Below, one piece after another: positions 1 through 9,179 of a stretch of 34,644 bases of DNA. Below the pieces are notes generated by a model that ran no database searches, was not told where the DNA came from, and saw only the letters and a program-made list of their open reading frames with translations. Origin of the DNA: an uncultured Eubacterium sp. (GTDB lineage Bacteria > Bacillota > Clostridia > Lachnospirales > Lachnospiraceae). The position numbers were made by a program, and so were the translations under genes. Each line of letters starts with the position of its first letter. Position 1 is the first letter of the stretch. The stretch covers positions 1 to 34,644 of the forward strand of contig CAJFUA010000066.1 of NCBI GenBank assembly GCA_904420085.1, read 5' to 3'.

Positions 1-1
1 C

Positions 2-280
2 ATTTTTTCAAATGACAAGAAAGTACAGAAATATTTTACGGAAAAACTGGCTTTTGGCGGCGGCTGTATCAATGATACCGTTCTACATCTTGCAACTTCC
101 CGCATGGGATTTGGCGGTGTGGGAAACAGCGGCATGGGTGCTTATCATGGTATTCAAAGTTTCCGGACATTTACTCATGAGAAAAGCATATTAAAAAAAT
201 ATAACTGGATTGACATGCCGATGAGATACCAGCCATACAGCACATTTTATGACAAAGTGGTGAGAATGTTTTTACGATAA
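2..280 (+). CDS. NAD(P)-dependent aldehyde dehydrogenase, C-terminal fragment (cut by window edge)
   Basis: Reading frame 2 from the left edge is open to a TAA at 278-280 and encodes the last 92 residues of a class 3-type aldehyde dehydrogenase. Recognisable are the GGGCINDTVLHLA stretch, the GFGGVGNSGMGAYHG motif near the end of the catalytic domain, and the terminal segment FTHEKSILKKYNWIDMPMRY typical of this subgroup. The enzyme family oxidises aldehydes to carboxylates with NAD(P)+. The catalytic cysteine and the Rossmann domain lie outside the window. The start is upstream of base 1. A 60-codon open frame at 12-194 overlaps it in another frame and is a shadow. Confidence 0.88.
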   Translation: MFSNDKKVQKYFTEKLAFGGGCINDTVLHLATSRMGFGGVGNSGMGAYHGIQSFRTFTHEKSILKKYNWIDMPMRYQPYSTFYDKVVRMFLR

Positions 281-306
281 GGAATATAATCGGGAGTATA
301 GAAAAA

Positions 307-1407
307 GTGGAAAAATCAAGTTTTACAAAGAAGGATACAAACATTATCAAGGGATGTGCAATCATATTTCTGATGATACACCATTGTTTCAGAACATCCG
401 CACGATATGCAGGATATGATATAAATTTCGCTCCGTTGAATCAGCAGATGGTCACTTATCTGGCGGCTTTTCTTAAAATATGTGTGCCTATGTTTGTATT
501 TCTGACGGCTTATGGAATGACCATTTCACTGAAGAACAGAAATCACACGTTGGATATCAACGGACGACAGATGGTAGATTATATCAAACACAGATTGTTT
601 CATTTATACACAGGCTGGCTGTTTGTATTTATCCTGTGTGAAATATTTTGTATGGCATATTCAGGGCTGCCTCTGGAAGTGTACGGAAAAAGTGCAAAAG
701 GGGTAATCTATTTCCTGATAGAAGGGCTTGGAATGGCGAATCTGTTTGGAACACCTTCCATTGTGGGAACTTGGTGGTATATGAGTCTGGCAATTTCACT
801 GGTCATTGTAATTCCGATACTGGTAAAAGTATATAGTAAAATTGGTTTTGTGTATCTGCTACTGATTTTTTCCATATTATCCAGACAGTTGGGACTTACG
901 GATTCCTCTCTTGTACATTGGACGCCGGTGGTGCTGCTGGGAATTTTGTGTGCAGATAAAAATATATTGGAAAAGATGAAAAATGCACAGTTAATAAAGA
1001 AAGGATATGTAGGAAACAAGATTTTGAAATTCTTTTTAGGAATTGTTGTTATTTTCGCACTGATGGTGTTCCGACAAAGCGGTGTTTCCTCCGTATTATT
1101 TGAAATAAAGGACGGATTCATTCCCTTCTTTATTATATATTTCTTATATGAATTTATCTGTTCCGTAAAATATTTGAATCATCTTTTGGGATTTATCGGA
1201 AAATATGCGATGAATATCTTCCTGATTCATACATTTATCAGGGCAACCTATTTCAGAGCGTTTATATACGGCTTCCAATATGCTCCGCTGATTGTGATTG
1301 TGTTGCTGGGAATCAGTCTGGCAGTTGCGGTAGTGGTGGAACAGTTAAAGAAAATATTCAGATATGAGAAGTTGTGTGACAGGATAAAAATGAAGTTGAA
1401 CGCATAG
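307..1407 (+). CDS. Acyltransferase 3 family integral membrane protein
   Basis: The 366-residue protein is strongly hydrophobic along its length, with roughly ten predicted membrane segments. It begins with the family-typical N-terminal helix carrying IKGCAIIFLMIHHCF, where the conserved His pair sits. Acyltransferase 3 (OafA/WecH-type) proteins transfer acetyl or other acyl groups to surface polysaccharides or other extracytoplasmic acceptors. The acceptor here cannot be told from sequence. The start is a GTG with GGGAG at 292-296 about ten bases upstream. It lies 26 bases after the aldehyde dehydrogenase and may be co-transcribed with it. It ends in front of a long inverted repeat that separates it from the convergent HAD gene. 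The family call is firm; the substrate is unknown. Confidence 0.85.
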   Translation: MEKSSFTKKDTNIIKGCAIIFLMIHHCFRTSARYAGYDINFAPLNQQMVTYLAAFLKICVPMFVFLTAYGMTISLKNRNHTLDINGRQMVDYIKHRLFHLYTGWLFVFILCEIFCMAYSGLPLEVYGKSAKGVIYFLIEGLGMANLFGTPSIVGTWWYMSLAISLVIVIPILVKVYSKIGFVYLLLIFSILSRQLGLTDSSLVHWTPVVLLGILCADKNILEKMKNAQLIKKGYVGNKILKFFLGIVVIFALMVFRQSGVSSVLFEIKDGFIPFFIIYFLYEFICSVKYLNHLLGFIGKYAMNIFLIHTFIRATYFRAFIYGFQYAPLIVIVLLGISLAVAVVVEQLKKIFRYEKLCDRIKMKLNA

Positions 1408-1446
1408 TGGAAGAATAATATTTTTATATGTAAAGTTAGAAAATAT

Positions 1447-1493
1447 AAGGGTGTAAAAAGAGAACAATGTAAAAGTTCTCTTTTTACACCCTT
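1447..1493. terminator. Bidirectional terminator-like hairpin between convergent genes
   Basis: A perfect 19-bp inverted repeat (arms 1447-1465 and 1475-1493, 9-base loop) contains an internal run of five T/A. It sits between the plus-strand acyltransferase and the minus-strand HAD gene. There is no long U-tract after the stem on either strand, so termination is inferred from position and stem strength. Confidence 0.7.
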
Positions 1494-1541
1494 TAAAATG
1501 TTCCGTAGAAAAGGCATGCTAAGTGAGCAACTTACCTATGT

Positions 1542-2165
1542 TTATAGTTCCAGCAGTTGCTGAAATTCGTCAATAGCATATTTGTAATGCTCTACCTGTC
1601 CAAAACCGTATCGGGCATAAATAAAATCAATTCCGGCAGTTTCGGCAGCCTTGGCATCACCTACCGTGTCGCCAATATAGACGGCATTATGAATATTGTT
1701 TCGTTCCATGACCAGTTTAATGTTTTCTCCCTTTGGAACAGGATTGTCTCCCCAGTTTTGAACATCTGTAAAATAAGGATTCATTTTATGGGAAGTCAGA
1801 AACGTCTGAATATATCCTTTTTGTCCATTGCTGACAATAAATAATTTGTGCTTCTTTGAAAGTTTTTGTAAGGTATCTTTCACCATAGGAAACAAAATAC
1901 CGCCGTGTTCGGTGAGATATTCATTTTCCACCAGACAACATCTTTCCAAAACTTCTGACTGTAATGCAGGGGAAAGACCGGGAAACAACTTGGCGGAGAT
2001 TTCATTCATGGGAAGTCCCATAACACTGGTCAGGGCTTCTTTTGAAATTGTATGTCCCTTTAATTCCCCGAATTCCTGTATGGCAATATTCCATGATTTC
2101 TGTATATTTGCGGTAGCATCCCACAAGGTTCCGTCTAAGTCGAACAATAAAGCTTCGTAATTCAT
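1542..2165 (-). CDS. HAD-superfamily hydrolase (phosphoglycolate phosphatase-like, subfamily IA)
   Basis: The 207-residue protein shows HAD motif I as LLFDLDGTLWD near residues 6-16 (nucleophile Asp and acid/base Asp). Motif II is the VSNG stretch near residue 112, and motif IV is YIGDTVGDAKAA near residue 165. The cap domain between motifs I and II is helical, as in subfamily IA. Such enzymes remove phosphate from small metabolites. The substrate cannot be assigned. The start ATG at 2165 follows GGAGGAAATCAA. It lies 21 bases after the glycerol-1-phosphate dehydrogenase-like gene on the same strand, so the two are probably one operon and the phosphatase may act on a product of that pathway (inference). 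Confidence 0.85.
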   Translation of the reverse strand: MNYEALLFDLDGTLWDATANIQKSWNIAIQEFGELKGHTISKEALTSVMGLPMNEISAKLFPGLSPALQSEVLERCCLVENEYLTEHGGILFPMVKDTLQKLSKKHKLFIVSNGQKGYIQTFLTSHKMNPYFTDVQNWGDNPVPKGENIKLVMERNNIHNAVYIGDTVGDAKAAETAGIDFIYARYGFGQVEHYKYAIDEFQQLLEL

Positions 2166-2186
2166 TTGATTTCCTCCGTCATCTCT

Positions 2187-3245
2187 TTATTTTTCAAATA
2201 CCTGTTTTAAAATGTCATCTTCGTATAAAATTTCCTTGGCAAGTTCTCTGTATTTTGCCTCATGAAGATAGGTGTGACGGTGTGGTTTGATTTGAGGCGC
2301 CATATCAATGGCTTTTTCAAAATCTTGTCTGTTTAAATGCAACGTGCGGACATGATTCCAAAATCCTGTCTTTTCAAAAATTGCATTGACTCTTACATAA
2401 CGGTGGTTATGCACGCGGCTCATAATATAGGTAGCCACACCCACCTGAATACCGTGCAATTGAGGCTGAGGGAGCATCTTGTCCAAAGCATGGGAAATTA
2501 AATGCTCGCTGCCACTGGTAGGGGTGCTTCCTCCGGCAATCTCATTGGCGATACCGCTCATTGCCAGTGAATCCACCAGTTCCCTCAGAAACAAATCATC
2601 ATGAATGGTTTCAAAAGGAGTGCGCACAAAACTGTTGACCGCCTTTTTGGCAATCATCACGGCAAAATCGTTTAATTCAGAATAACCGTGCTGAGACTCA
2701 AATGCCCAGTCATAAAGGGAAGTGATTTTGGAAACCATGTCGCCAATACCGGAAAAGATAAATTTTTCCGGAGCGCTTTTCAAAATCTCCGTGTCAGCTA
2801 CGATTCCGTATGCTATTTTTGCAGGAACCGAGGTACGCCTTCCGTTTACCAACAGGGAAGCACTGGCACTGGAAAAACCGTCACTGGAAGCAGAGGTAGG
2901 AATGCTGATATAAGGAAGTTTTCTTAAATAAGCAGCATATTTTGCGGTGTCAATGACTTTACCGCCGCCGATACCTACAATGACTTGTGCCTTTGAATCA
3001 ATTTCAAAAGCCAGTTGAATAATATCTTCGATTTTTGTAGTATCTAATTCCATGTAATCTAAAACGGTAATATGTTCTTTTTTAAGAGAATCAAATATTT
3101 TATCACCGAACATGCTGATAAGTCCGTTTCCAAAGTAGATAACTGCATTTTTAAACCCGCTGGTTTCCAAATAGGCTCCCAAGTGATCTAATGTATTTTT
3201 TCCCACTTTAAGAATTGTGGGGATTGAAATATAACTTCCTGCCAT
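2187..3245 (-). CDS. Glycerol-1-phosphate dehydrogenase family protein (EgsA/AraM-like, iron-ADH superfamily fold)
   Basis: This 352-residue protein has the nucleotide-binding VIVGIGGGKVIDTAKYAA segment and a PYISIPTSASSDGFSSASAS stretch characteristic of sn-glycerol-1-phosphate dehydrogenases. It also carries histidines in GSEHLISHALD and QLHGIQVGVA that fit the metal-binding site. Family members reduce dihydroxyacetone phosphate to sn-glycerol-1-phosphate using NAD(P)H. In bacteria the product serves archaeal-type glycerolipid or cell-surface polyol chemistry. The start is placed at the ATG at 3245 because GGAGG lies five bases upstream; the in-frame extension to 3281 would put that site inside the gene. 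It is first in a minus-strand pair with the HAD phosphatase. The physiological product in this organism is not certain. Confidence 0.82.
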   Translation of the reverse strand: MAGSYISIPTILKVGKNTLDHLGAYLETSGFKNAVIYFGNGLISMFGDKIFDSLKKEHITVLDYMELDTTKIEDIIQLAFEIDSKAQVIVGIGGGKVIDTAKYAAYLRKLPYISIPTSASSDGFSSASASLLVNGRRTSVPAKIAYGIVADTEILKSAPEKFIFSGIGDMVSKITSLYDWAFESQHGYSELNDFAVMIAKKAVNSFVRTPFETIHDDLFLRELVDSLAMSGIANEIAGGSTPTSGSEHLISHALDKMLPQPQLHGIQVGVATYIMSRVHNHRYVRVNAIFEKTGFWNHVRTLHLNRQDFEKAIDMAPQIKPHRHTYLHEAKYRELAKEILYEDDILKQVFEK

Positions 3246-3460
3246 AATAACCTCCATTTCTATATAAATGTAGTATGTCAATAATTATAGCAAATTATAA
3301 CAGTGGTTTCCACCAACATACTCCGATGATGTATTTCACATTGCTTCAATTATGTATTTTCGTATTCTTAGATATTGTGCTTTTTGTTTTACACAAATAA
3401 GGTATTGGTACTTTCTTCATATGTTCATAATTATTTAACAAAACTTTTTAAAAGAAAGTG
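3246..3460. other. Intergenic region between divergent egsA-like and hrcA units
   Basis: This AT-rich stretch has no supportable gene. It must hold the minus-strand promoter of the dehydrogenase gene. TATAAT-like boxes are visible on the minus strand near 3285-3300, but I cannot pair either with a good -35. A small GTGG-AAA-CCAC dyad lies near 3302-3313. The plus-strand hrcA promoter follows from 3461. Confidence 0.5.
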
Positions 3461-3489
3461 TTGACAAAGAAAAAGGGGAGTGTTACATT
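3461..3489 (+). promoter_or_regulatory. Sigma-A promoter of the hrcA-grpE-dnaK-dnaJ operon
   Basis: TTGACA at 3461-3466 and TACATT at 3484-3489 are separated by exactly 17 bases. The start point would fall just before the CIRCE operator, the usual arrangement for an HrcA-repressed operon. Confidence 0.85.
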
Positions 3490-3506
3490 AATGCATAGAA
3501 AAGATA

Positions 3507-3533
3507 TTAGCACTCAAAAGAAACGAGTGCTAA
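3507..3533 (+). promoter_or_regulatory. CIRCE operator (HrcA binding site)
   Basis: A perfect CIRCE element: TTAGCACTC at 3507-3515, nine spacer bases, GAGTGCTAA at 3525-3533. It lies between the sigma-A promoter and the hrcA start codon. By established knowledge of CIRCE, HrcA binds here to repress the operon, assisted by GroEL in Bacillus. Confidence 0.97.
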
Positions 3534-3562
3534 CAACACAAAACCATAGAAAGGAGATGTCT

Positions 3563-4612
3563 ATGGAATTAAGCGAGAGAAAAGAAAAAATTCTCGATGC
3601 GATTATCAGAAATTATCTGGAAAGCGGCGAGCCGGTAGGTTCCAGAACCATTTCCAAATATACAGATTTGAATCTGAGTTCAGCGACAATCAGAAATGAA
3701 ATGTCAGATTTGGAAGAGATGGGATATATCGTTCAGCCCCATACATCAGCAGGGCGTATTCCTACAGACAAGGGATATCGCTTTTATGTGGACAACATGC
3801 TGAAAGAGAAACTTTCCGAATTAGATCAGCGGGAACAGAAGGTAAATGAAAAAGAAGACCTTTTAATTGAAAAAGTAGATAAAGTAGAGACACTGCTTCA
3901 GAATATGGCAAAAGTGTTGGCAGCAAATACAAACTATGCCACAATGGTATCCGCACCCCAGTCTAAGGGAAATAAAATTAAATTTATTCAACTGTCTATT
4001 TTGGAAGAACAGCAGTTGCTCTGCACCGTTGTTTCCGATAAGAATCATGTAGTAAATAAGATTGTAAAAGTCAGTCAGGAAGTCAGTCAGGAAATGGTTG
4101 TCCGGCTGAATGTGGCATTAAACACGGCACTAGCAGGACTTTCCTTAGAAGAAATTAACTTGGGAGTTATCTCAGCACTGACATCTCAGGCGGGAGAGTT
4201 TGAGGATTTGGTGAATGAAGTGCTAAAGGCCATCACCGAAGCTATATCTACGGAAGCCCAGATGAAGATTTATACATCCGGTGCTACAAATATTTTTAAG
4301 TATCCGGAGCTTAGTGATAAAGAGAGAGCCAGTCAGCTTCTGACCACATTGGAAGAAAAATCCCAGTTAACAGAGTTGATTAATGAAAGTGATGAGGAGA
4401 CCGGTATTCAGGTTTATATTGGCAGTGAGAGTCCGGTTCAGTCCATGAAAGACTGCAGCGTGGTAACAGCGACCTATGAATTGGAAGACGGCTTTAAGGG
4501 AACCATAGGAATTATTGGTCCGAAAAGAATGGACTATGAGAAAGTGGTTGAAACCCTTCGTGTTGTAAAGGAACAGTTAAGCAATAATCTGGACGACAAA
4601 AATAATCAATAG
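3563..4612 (+). CDS. hrcA: Heat-inducible transcriptional repressor HrcA
   Basis: The 349-residue protein starts with the HrcA winged-helix domain (MELSERKEKILDAIIRNYLE, then GEPVGSRTISK and SSATIRNEMSDLEEMGYI, about residues 1-75). It continues with the GRIPTDKGYRFYVD segment and the GAF-like dimerisation/regulatory domain. HrcA represses class I heat-shock genes by binding CIRCE, and a perfect CIRCE lies 30 bases upstream of the start. The start at 3563 is chosen because AAGGAG at 3551-3556 precedes it. The longer open frame from 3458 would translate through the promoter and operator. It is first gene of the heat-shock operon, 26 bases before grpE, and so autoregulated. Confidence 0.96.
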   Translation: MELSERKEKILDAIIRNYLESGEPVGSRTISKYTDLNLSSATIRNEMSDLEEMGYIVQPHTSAGRIPTDKGYRFYVDNMLKEKLSELDQREQKVNEKEDLLIEKVDKVETLLQNMAKVLAANTNYATMVSAPQSKGNKIKFIQLSILEEQQLLCTVVSDKNHVVNKIVKVSQEVSQEMVVRLNVALNTALAGLSLEEINLGVISALTSQAGEFEDLVNEVLKAITEAISTEAQMKIYTSGATNIFKYPELSDKERASQLLTTLEEKSQLTELINESDEETGIQVYIGSESPVQSMKDCSVVTATYELEDGFKGTIGIIGPKRMDYEKVVETLRVVKEQLSNNLDDKNNQ

Positions 4613-4638
4613 ATAAATGGAAAAGAAAGGAGAGTCCG

Positions 4639-5310
4639 ATGACTGTGGAAAATAAAGATTTGGAGGAAAGCCTTGAAAATGAAGTAGAAGATTCTGAAAA
4701 AGCAGAGGAAACTACAGAAAAGGCAGAACATCCGACAGATGCATCCGATGAGAAAGAATCAGAAGATGAAAAAGAAATGTCGGAGGAAGAACCGGAATCA
4801 GAAGAAAAAGATGCTTCCAATGACGACATGGAGAAATCCGGGAAGAAGAAAAAAAAGGGATTTAAGAAAAAAGATAAGAAAGATGAGCAGATAGAAGAAC
4901 TGAATGATAAATATCAGCGGCTGTTTGCAGAATTTCAGAATTTCAGAAGCAGAAGTGACAAAGAGAAGGCGTCCATGTTTGAAATGGGAGCAAGATCCAT
5001 CGTAGAAAAAATCTTACCGGTGGTAGACAATATTGAGAGAGGCGTGGCTACGCTCAGGGAGGAAGATTTGGATTCCCCTGTAGGACAGGGAATGAATCTT
5101 ATCTATAAGCAGTTACTGCAGACTTTGGAAGATATCGGTGTTGAGGCAATTGAAGCAGCAGGAAAGGAATTTGACCCGGAACTGCACAATGCCGTTATGC
5201 ATGAGGACAATGAAGAATTAGGAGAAAACATTGTTTCCGAGGAACTGCAGAAAGGCTATAAATATAAAGATACTGTGGTAAGGCACAGTATGGTAAAGGT
5301 GGCAAATTAG
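4639..5310 (+). CDS. grpE: Nucleotide exchange factor GrpE
   Basis: GrpE is the ADP-release factor of the DnaK chaperone cycle. The 223-residue protein has an unusually long low-complexity N-terminus of roughly 90 residues, first acidic (Glu/Asp/Ser rich) and then Lys rich. A coiled-coil helix follows (ELNDKYQRLFAEFQNFRSRS), then the beta domain ending in GYKYKDTVVRHSMVKVAN, the signature C-terminal region. The start ATG follows AAAGGAG. It sits between hrcA and dnaK in the standard class I order and shares the CIRCE control. Identity is certain; the role of the charged N-terminal extension is unknown. Confidence 0.97.
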   Translation: MTVENKDLEESLENEVEDSEKAEETTEKAEHPTDASDEKESEDEKEMSEEEPESEEKDASNDDMEKSGKKKKKGFKKKDKKDEQIEELNDKYQRLFAEFQNFRSRSDKEKASMFEMGARSIVEKILPVVDNIERGVATLREEDLDSPVGQGMNLIYKQLLQTLEDIGVEAIEAAGKEFDPELHNAVMHEDNEELGENIVSEELQKGYKYKDTVVRHSMVKVAN

Positions 5311-5367
5311 CGCCAAACAAAAAGAAACCAAACAATATTAGTTATAAATTTCTAGGAGGAAAAGAAA

Positions 5368-7227
5368 ATGGGAAAAATTATTGGAATTGATTTAGGAACA
5401 ACAAACTCATGTGTGGCTGTTATGGAAGGTGGAGAACCGACAGTTATCACAAACTCAGACGGTGCAAGAACCACACCATCTGTTGTGGCATTTAAGAAAG
5501 ACGGAGAGAGATTAGTAGGTGAGCAGGCAAAGCGTCAGGCAGTAACAAATGCAGACGGAACCATTTCATCTATCAAAAGACATATGGGAACAGATTATAA
5601 GGCACAGCTTGCCGGAAAAGAATACACACCGCAGGCGATTTCAGCAATGATTCTTCAGAAATTAAAAGCGGATGCAGAAAGTTATCTTGGCGAGAGTGTG
5701 ACAGAAGCAGTCATCACGGTTCCGGCCTACTTTAATGATGCCCAGAGACAGGCTACAAAGGATGCAGGTAAGATTGCAGGTCTGGATGTTAAGAGAATTA
5801 TTAACGAGCCTACAGCGGCAGCGCTTGCTTACGGTTTGGACAATGAAGGCGAGCAGAAGATTATGGTATACGATTTAGGTGGTGGTACATTTGATGTATC
5901 CATTATCGAAATCGGAGACGGCGTTATCGAAGTTCTGGCAACAAACGGTGACAACAAACTGGGTGGTGACGACTTTGATAAGAAAGTAATGGATTATATG
6001 GTAGCAGACTTTAAGTCAAAGACCGGTATCGACCTTTCTAATGACAAGATGGCAATGGAAAGAATTAAAGCAGAAGCAGAAGATGCAAAGAAGAAACTTT
6101 CTTCTGCTACACAGGTTGAGATTAATATTCCATTTATTACAGCAAATGAACAGGGACCACAGCATCTCAACATGACATTGACAAAGGCAAAATTTGATGA
6201 ACTGACGAGGGATTTGGTAGAGAGAACAGCAATTCCTGTACAGAATGCGTTAAAAGATGCAGGCGTTTCCGCATCAGAACTCAGTAAGGTATTGCTGGTA
6301 GGTGGTTCTACAAGAATTCCTGCCGTACAGGATAAGGTAAAACAGCTGACAGGTCATGAACCTTCTAAGAAGATGAATCCGGATGAATGTGTTGCCCTTG
6401 GTGCTTCTATTCAGGGTGGTAAATTAGCAGGTGATGCCGGCGCAGGCGATATTCTTCTTCTGGATGTAACTCCGCTTTCCCTTTCCATTGAGACAATGGG
6501 TGGCGTGGCTACAAGACTGATTGAGAGAAATACAACCATTCCTACAAAGAAGAGTCAGATTTTCTCAACAGCAGCAGATAACCAGACAGCGGTTGACATT
6601 AACGTCGTACAGGGTGAAAGACAGTTTGCAAGAGATAATAAATCTCTGGGACAGTTCAGACTGGATGGAATCCCACCTGCAAGAAGAGGTGTGCCACAGA
6701 TTGAGGTTACATTTGATATTGATGCAAACGGTATCGTAAATGTTTCTGCAAAAGATTTGGGAACAGGTAAGGAACAGCACATTACCATTACGGCAGGTTC
6801 CAATATGTCGGATGAAGATATCGACAAGGCTGTAAAAGAAGCTGCTGAGTTTGAGGCTGCTGATAAGAAACGTAAAGAAGCAATTGATGCAAAAAATGAG
6901 GCAGATGCAATCATTACGCAGACAGAGCAGGCAATGAACGAGGCAGGCGATAAATTATCCGACACAGATAAGCAGGCAGTTCAGGCTGACATCGATGCAT
7001 TGAAAGCCACTGTTTCTGCAATCGGGGAAAACGAGCCGACTGATGCTCAGGTAGAAGAATTGAAGGCAGGCAAGGAAAAATTAATGAATTCCGCGCAGCA
7101 GTTATTCTCAAAGATGTATGAGCAGGCACAGGCAGCAGGAGCACAGGGCGCAGGTCCTGATATGGGTGCAGGTGCAGGCACAGCGCCGGAAGATGATGTG
7201 GTAGACGGAGATTTTACAGAAGTCTAA
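5368..7227 (+). CDS. dnaK: Molecular chaperone DnaK (Hsp70)
   Basis: This is a full-length 619-residue Hsp70. The ATPase domain begins with [19 protein letters not shown] and carries the [13 protein letters not shown] phosphate-binding signature near residue 170 and [12 protein letters not shown] near residue 310. The linker DVTPLSL precedes the substrate-binding domain, and the lid ends in a Gly/Ala-rich tail with a [11 protein letters not shown] terminus like the EEVD-type acidic ends. It lacks the segment in the first lobe found in Gram-negative DnaKs (inferred from length and the TTPSVVAF-to-GTDYK spacing). RBS TAGGAGG lies upstream. It works with GrpE and DnaJ encoded on either side. Confidence 0.98.
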   Translation: MGKIIGIDLGTTNSCVAVMEGGEPTVITNSDGARTTPSVVAFKKDGERLVGEQAKRQAVTNADGTISSIKRHMGTDYKAQLAGKEYTPQAISAMILQKLKADAESYLGESVTEAVITVPAYFNDAQRQATKDAGKIAGLDVKRIINEPTAAALAYGLDNEGEQKIMVYDLGGGTFDVSIIEIGDGVIEVLATNGDNKLGGDDFDKKVMDYMVADFKSKTGIDLSNDKMAMERIKAEAEDAKKKLSSATQVEINIPFITANEQGPQHLNMTLTKAKFDELTRDLVERTAIPVQNALKDAGVSASELSKVLLVGGSTRIPAVQDKVKQLTGHEPSKKMNPDECVALGASIQGGKLAGDAGAGDILLLDVTPLSLSIETMGGVATRLIERNTTIPTKKSQIFSTAADNQTAVDINVVQGERQFARDNKSLGQFRLDGIPPARRGVPQIEVTFDIDANGIVNVSAKDLGTGKEQHITITAGSNMSDEDIDKAVKEAAEFEAADKKRKEAIDAKNEADAIITQTEQAMNEAGDKLSDTDKQAVQADIDALKATVSAIGENEPTDAQVEELKAGKEKLMNSAQQLFSKMYEQAQAAGAQGAGPDMGAGAGTAPEDDVVDGDFTEV

Positions 7228-7258
7228 AGTTGAAAAATAAATGTAAAGTGTGGAGAAT

Positions 7259-7285
7259 CCCGCCCGTAAAGAACGGACGGGTTTT
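7259..7285 (+). terminator. Weak intercistronic terminator or attenuator between dnaK and dnaJ
   Basis: A GC-rich hairpin (arms 7259-7267 and 7273-7281, one mismatch) is followed by TTTT only. It sits in the 162-base dnaK-dnaJ gap. Its short U-tract suggests partial termination or mRNA 3'-end protection, giving more dnaK than dnaJ message (inference). An 11-base direct repeat TGTAAAGTGTG flanks it (7242-7252, 7345-7355). Confidence 0.5.
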
Positions 7286-7389
7286 CCCACGGTGTGGCAA
7301 ATTGACGGACAGGGTAAAAAGATTGCGAAAAACTTTAGAAACCGTGTAAAGTGTGATAACACAGATTCGTAATAGAATGAGGTATTATT

Positions 7390-8556
7390 ATGGCAGATAA
7401 AAGAGATTATTATGAGGTATTGGGCGTTGATAGGAACGCAGATGATGCAGCATTAAAAAAAGCATACAGACAGTTGGCGAAAAAATATCATCCTGATGCG
7501 AATCCGGGCGATGAGGAAGCTGCTGCAAAATTTAAGGAAGCGTCAGAAGCATATGCTGTACTGAGTGATGCAGACAAGCGAAAACAGTATGACCAGTTTG
7601 GCCATGCCGCATTTGAAGGTGGTGCCGGAGGCGCAGGAGGTTTTGATTTTAGCGACTTTGACTTCGGTGATATCTTTGGCGGTAGTGGTTTTGGCGATAT
7701 TTTTGGAGACTTGTTCGGCGGCGGACGACGCAGGGGACCAAGTAACGGACCGAGACGTGGCGCTGATGTCAGAACCGGCCTGCGGATAAGTTTTGAGGAA
7801 GCAGTGTTTGGCTGTACCAAAGAAATTACCATAAACTATAAAGAGGAATGTAAGACTTGTGGTGGAAACGGGGCTAAGCCGGGAACTGCGCCGGAAACCT
7901 GTAGCAAATGTAAAGGACAGGGACAGTATGTGTCCCGTCAGCAGACCATGTTTGGTATGATGCAGAGTACACAGGTTTGTCCGGATTGTGGCGGTACAGG
8001 AAAAGTTATCCGGGAAAAATGTCCGGACTGCCATGGTGCAGGCTATAAAAATACCAGAAAGAGACTTACAATTGAGATTCCGGCAGGTATTGATGATATG
8101 CAGCGTATCCGAAAAACCGGAGAAGGCGAGCCGGGTACTAATGGCGGACCGAGAGGAGATTTGCTGGTGGATATACGTGTGGCTCCAAGCAGCGAATTTG
8201 AGCGCGACGGCATGAATTTATATACGACCACATCCATTTCTTTTGCACAGGCTGCTTTGGGCGGTGATATCCGCGTAAAAACCATCGATGGTGATGTGAA
8301 GTTTAATATCAAACCGGGAACACAGACAGGTACCCGCATCCGACTGAGAGGCAAAGGCGTCTGCCATGTACACAATCCAAATTCAAGAGGAGACCAGTAT
8401 TCCACTTTGGTTGTGAAAGTTCCTACAAAACTGAACCAGGAGCAGAGAGAATTAATTAAAAAATTAGATGAAATTTCCGGGAATACGTTAAACGAATTCG
8501 CAGACAAAAAAACAGAAGATGTAAGAGAGAAAAAGAAGAAAAAGAAATTTTTCTAA
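7390..8556 (+). CDS. dnaJ: Chaperone protein DnaJ (Hsp40)
   Basis: The 388-residue protein is a type I DnaJ. The J domain (residues 1-70) contains the [10 protein letters not shown] motif with the essential HPD. A Gly/Phe-rich linker with many GDIFGG/FGDIFG units follows. Four CxxCxGxG zinc modules come next ([32 protein letters not shown]), and then the substrate-binding C-terminal domains. It ends in a short poly-Lys tail. It delivers unfolded clients to DnaK and stimulates its ATPase. It is last in the hrcA operon and is followed by a terminator. Confidence 0.98.
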   Translation: MADKRDYYEVLGVDRNADDAALKKAYRQLAKKYHPDANPGDEEAAAKFKEASEAYAVLSDADKRKQYDQFGHAAFEGGAGGAGGFDFSDFDFGDIFGGSGFGDIFGDLFGGGRRRGPSNGPRRGADVRTGLRISFEEAVFGCTKEITINYKEECKTCGGNGAKPGTAPETCSKCKGQGQYVSRQQTMFGMMQSTQVCPDCGGTGKVIREKCPDCHGAGYKNTRKRLTIEIPAGIDDMQRIRKTGEGEPGTNGGPRGDLLVDIRVAPSSEFERDGMNLYTTTSISFAQAALGGDIRVKTIDGDVKFNIKPGTQTGTRIRLRGKGVCHVHNPNSRGDQYSTLVVKVPTKLNQEQRELIKKLDEISGNTLNEFADKKTEDVREKKKKKKFF

Positions 8557-8557
8557 T

Positions 8558-8582
8558 AAAAAGGGGCATCTGCCCTTTTTTA
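8558..8582 (+). terminator. Rho-independent terminator after dnaJ
   Basis: An A-rich/GGGGC stem pairs with GCCC and a run of T, loop ATCT, immediately after the dnaJ stop. This is a typical intrinsic terminator closing the heat-shock operon. Confidence 0.8.
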
Positions 8583-8648
8583 ATTATATAGAAAATGCCG
8601 GGCAGGGATTGTTTTGCGCGGAGATGTGTGTTGAAGGAGTGTAAAAAA

Positions 8649-9179
8649 TTGATAGAATACAGAAAATTGCGTGAAAATGAAATACGGATAGAATTATTCG
8701 AAAAATTTGTACGGCATCAGGTGGTTACAGACTGCCTGAGAAAAGAAAATGATGAATGGGTGATTCGAAGCGCTCCTTTTATTGATGATTGGAGCGAAAA
8801 GGATTATACATTTCTTGTTTCCTGCCTGAAAAATACAGTCGCTACCGGCGGATTAGTTTACGGCGCTTTTTATAACGGAAGTTTGAAAGGATTTGTTTCT
8901 GTAGAATCAAAGTTGTTTGGGGGAGAACAGAAATATTTAGATTTATCCAGCATTCATGTGTCCGAAGATATGCGGGGGCAGGGAATAGGCAAGTCTCTTT
9001 TTCTTTATGCAAAAGCATGGGCGAAAGAAAAGGGGGCTGAAAAGTTATATATATCCGCACATTCAGCGGTTGAAAGTCAGGCATTTTATAAGGCAATGGG
9101 ATGTGTGGAAGCACAGGTCTGCTGTAAAAAGCATGTGGAAGAAGAACCCTATGACTGTCAGTTGGAATGTGAAGTGTAA
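8649..9179 (+). CDS. GNAT-family N-acetyltransferase
   Basis: The 176-residue protein carries the GNAT acetyl-CoA-binding motif A, SIHVSEDMRGQGIGKSLFLYA (about residues 103-123), followed by AKEKGAEKLYISAHSAVESQAFYKAMGC, the C-terminal half of the fold. It transfers an acetyl group to an unknown amine substrate. The start is taken as TTG at 8649 because AAGGAG at 8634-8639 lies nine bases upstream; an open frame reaches back to 8595 but has no ribosome site. It stands alone between the dnaJ terminator and a stem-loop at 9175-9216. Confidence 0.82.
   Translation: MIEYRKLRENEIRIELFEKFVRHQVVTDCLRKENDEWVIRSAPFIDDWSEKDYTFLVSCLKNTVATGGLVYGAFYNGSLKGFVSVESKLFGGEQKYLDLSSIHVSEDMRGQGIGKSLFLYAKAWAKEKGAEKLYISAHSAVESQAFYKAMGCVEAQVCCKKHVEEEPYDCQLECEV

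Noticed and set aside
12-194. A 60-codon frame near the left edge
   Set aside because: It overlaps the aldehyde dehydrogenase C-terminus in another frame; the family match is in frame 2.
3458-3562. N-terminal extension of HrcA
   Set aside because: The extension would be encoded by the promoter and CIRCE operator. A good ribosome site and the family-typical start are at 3563.
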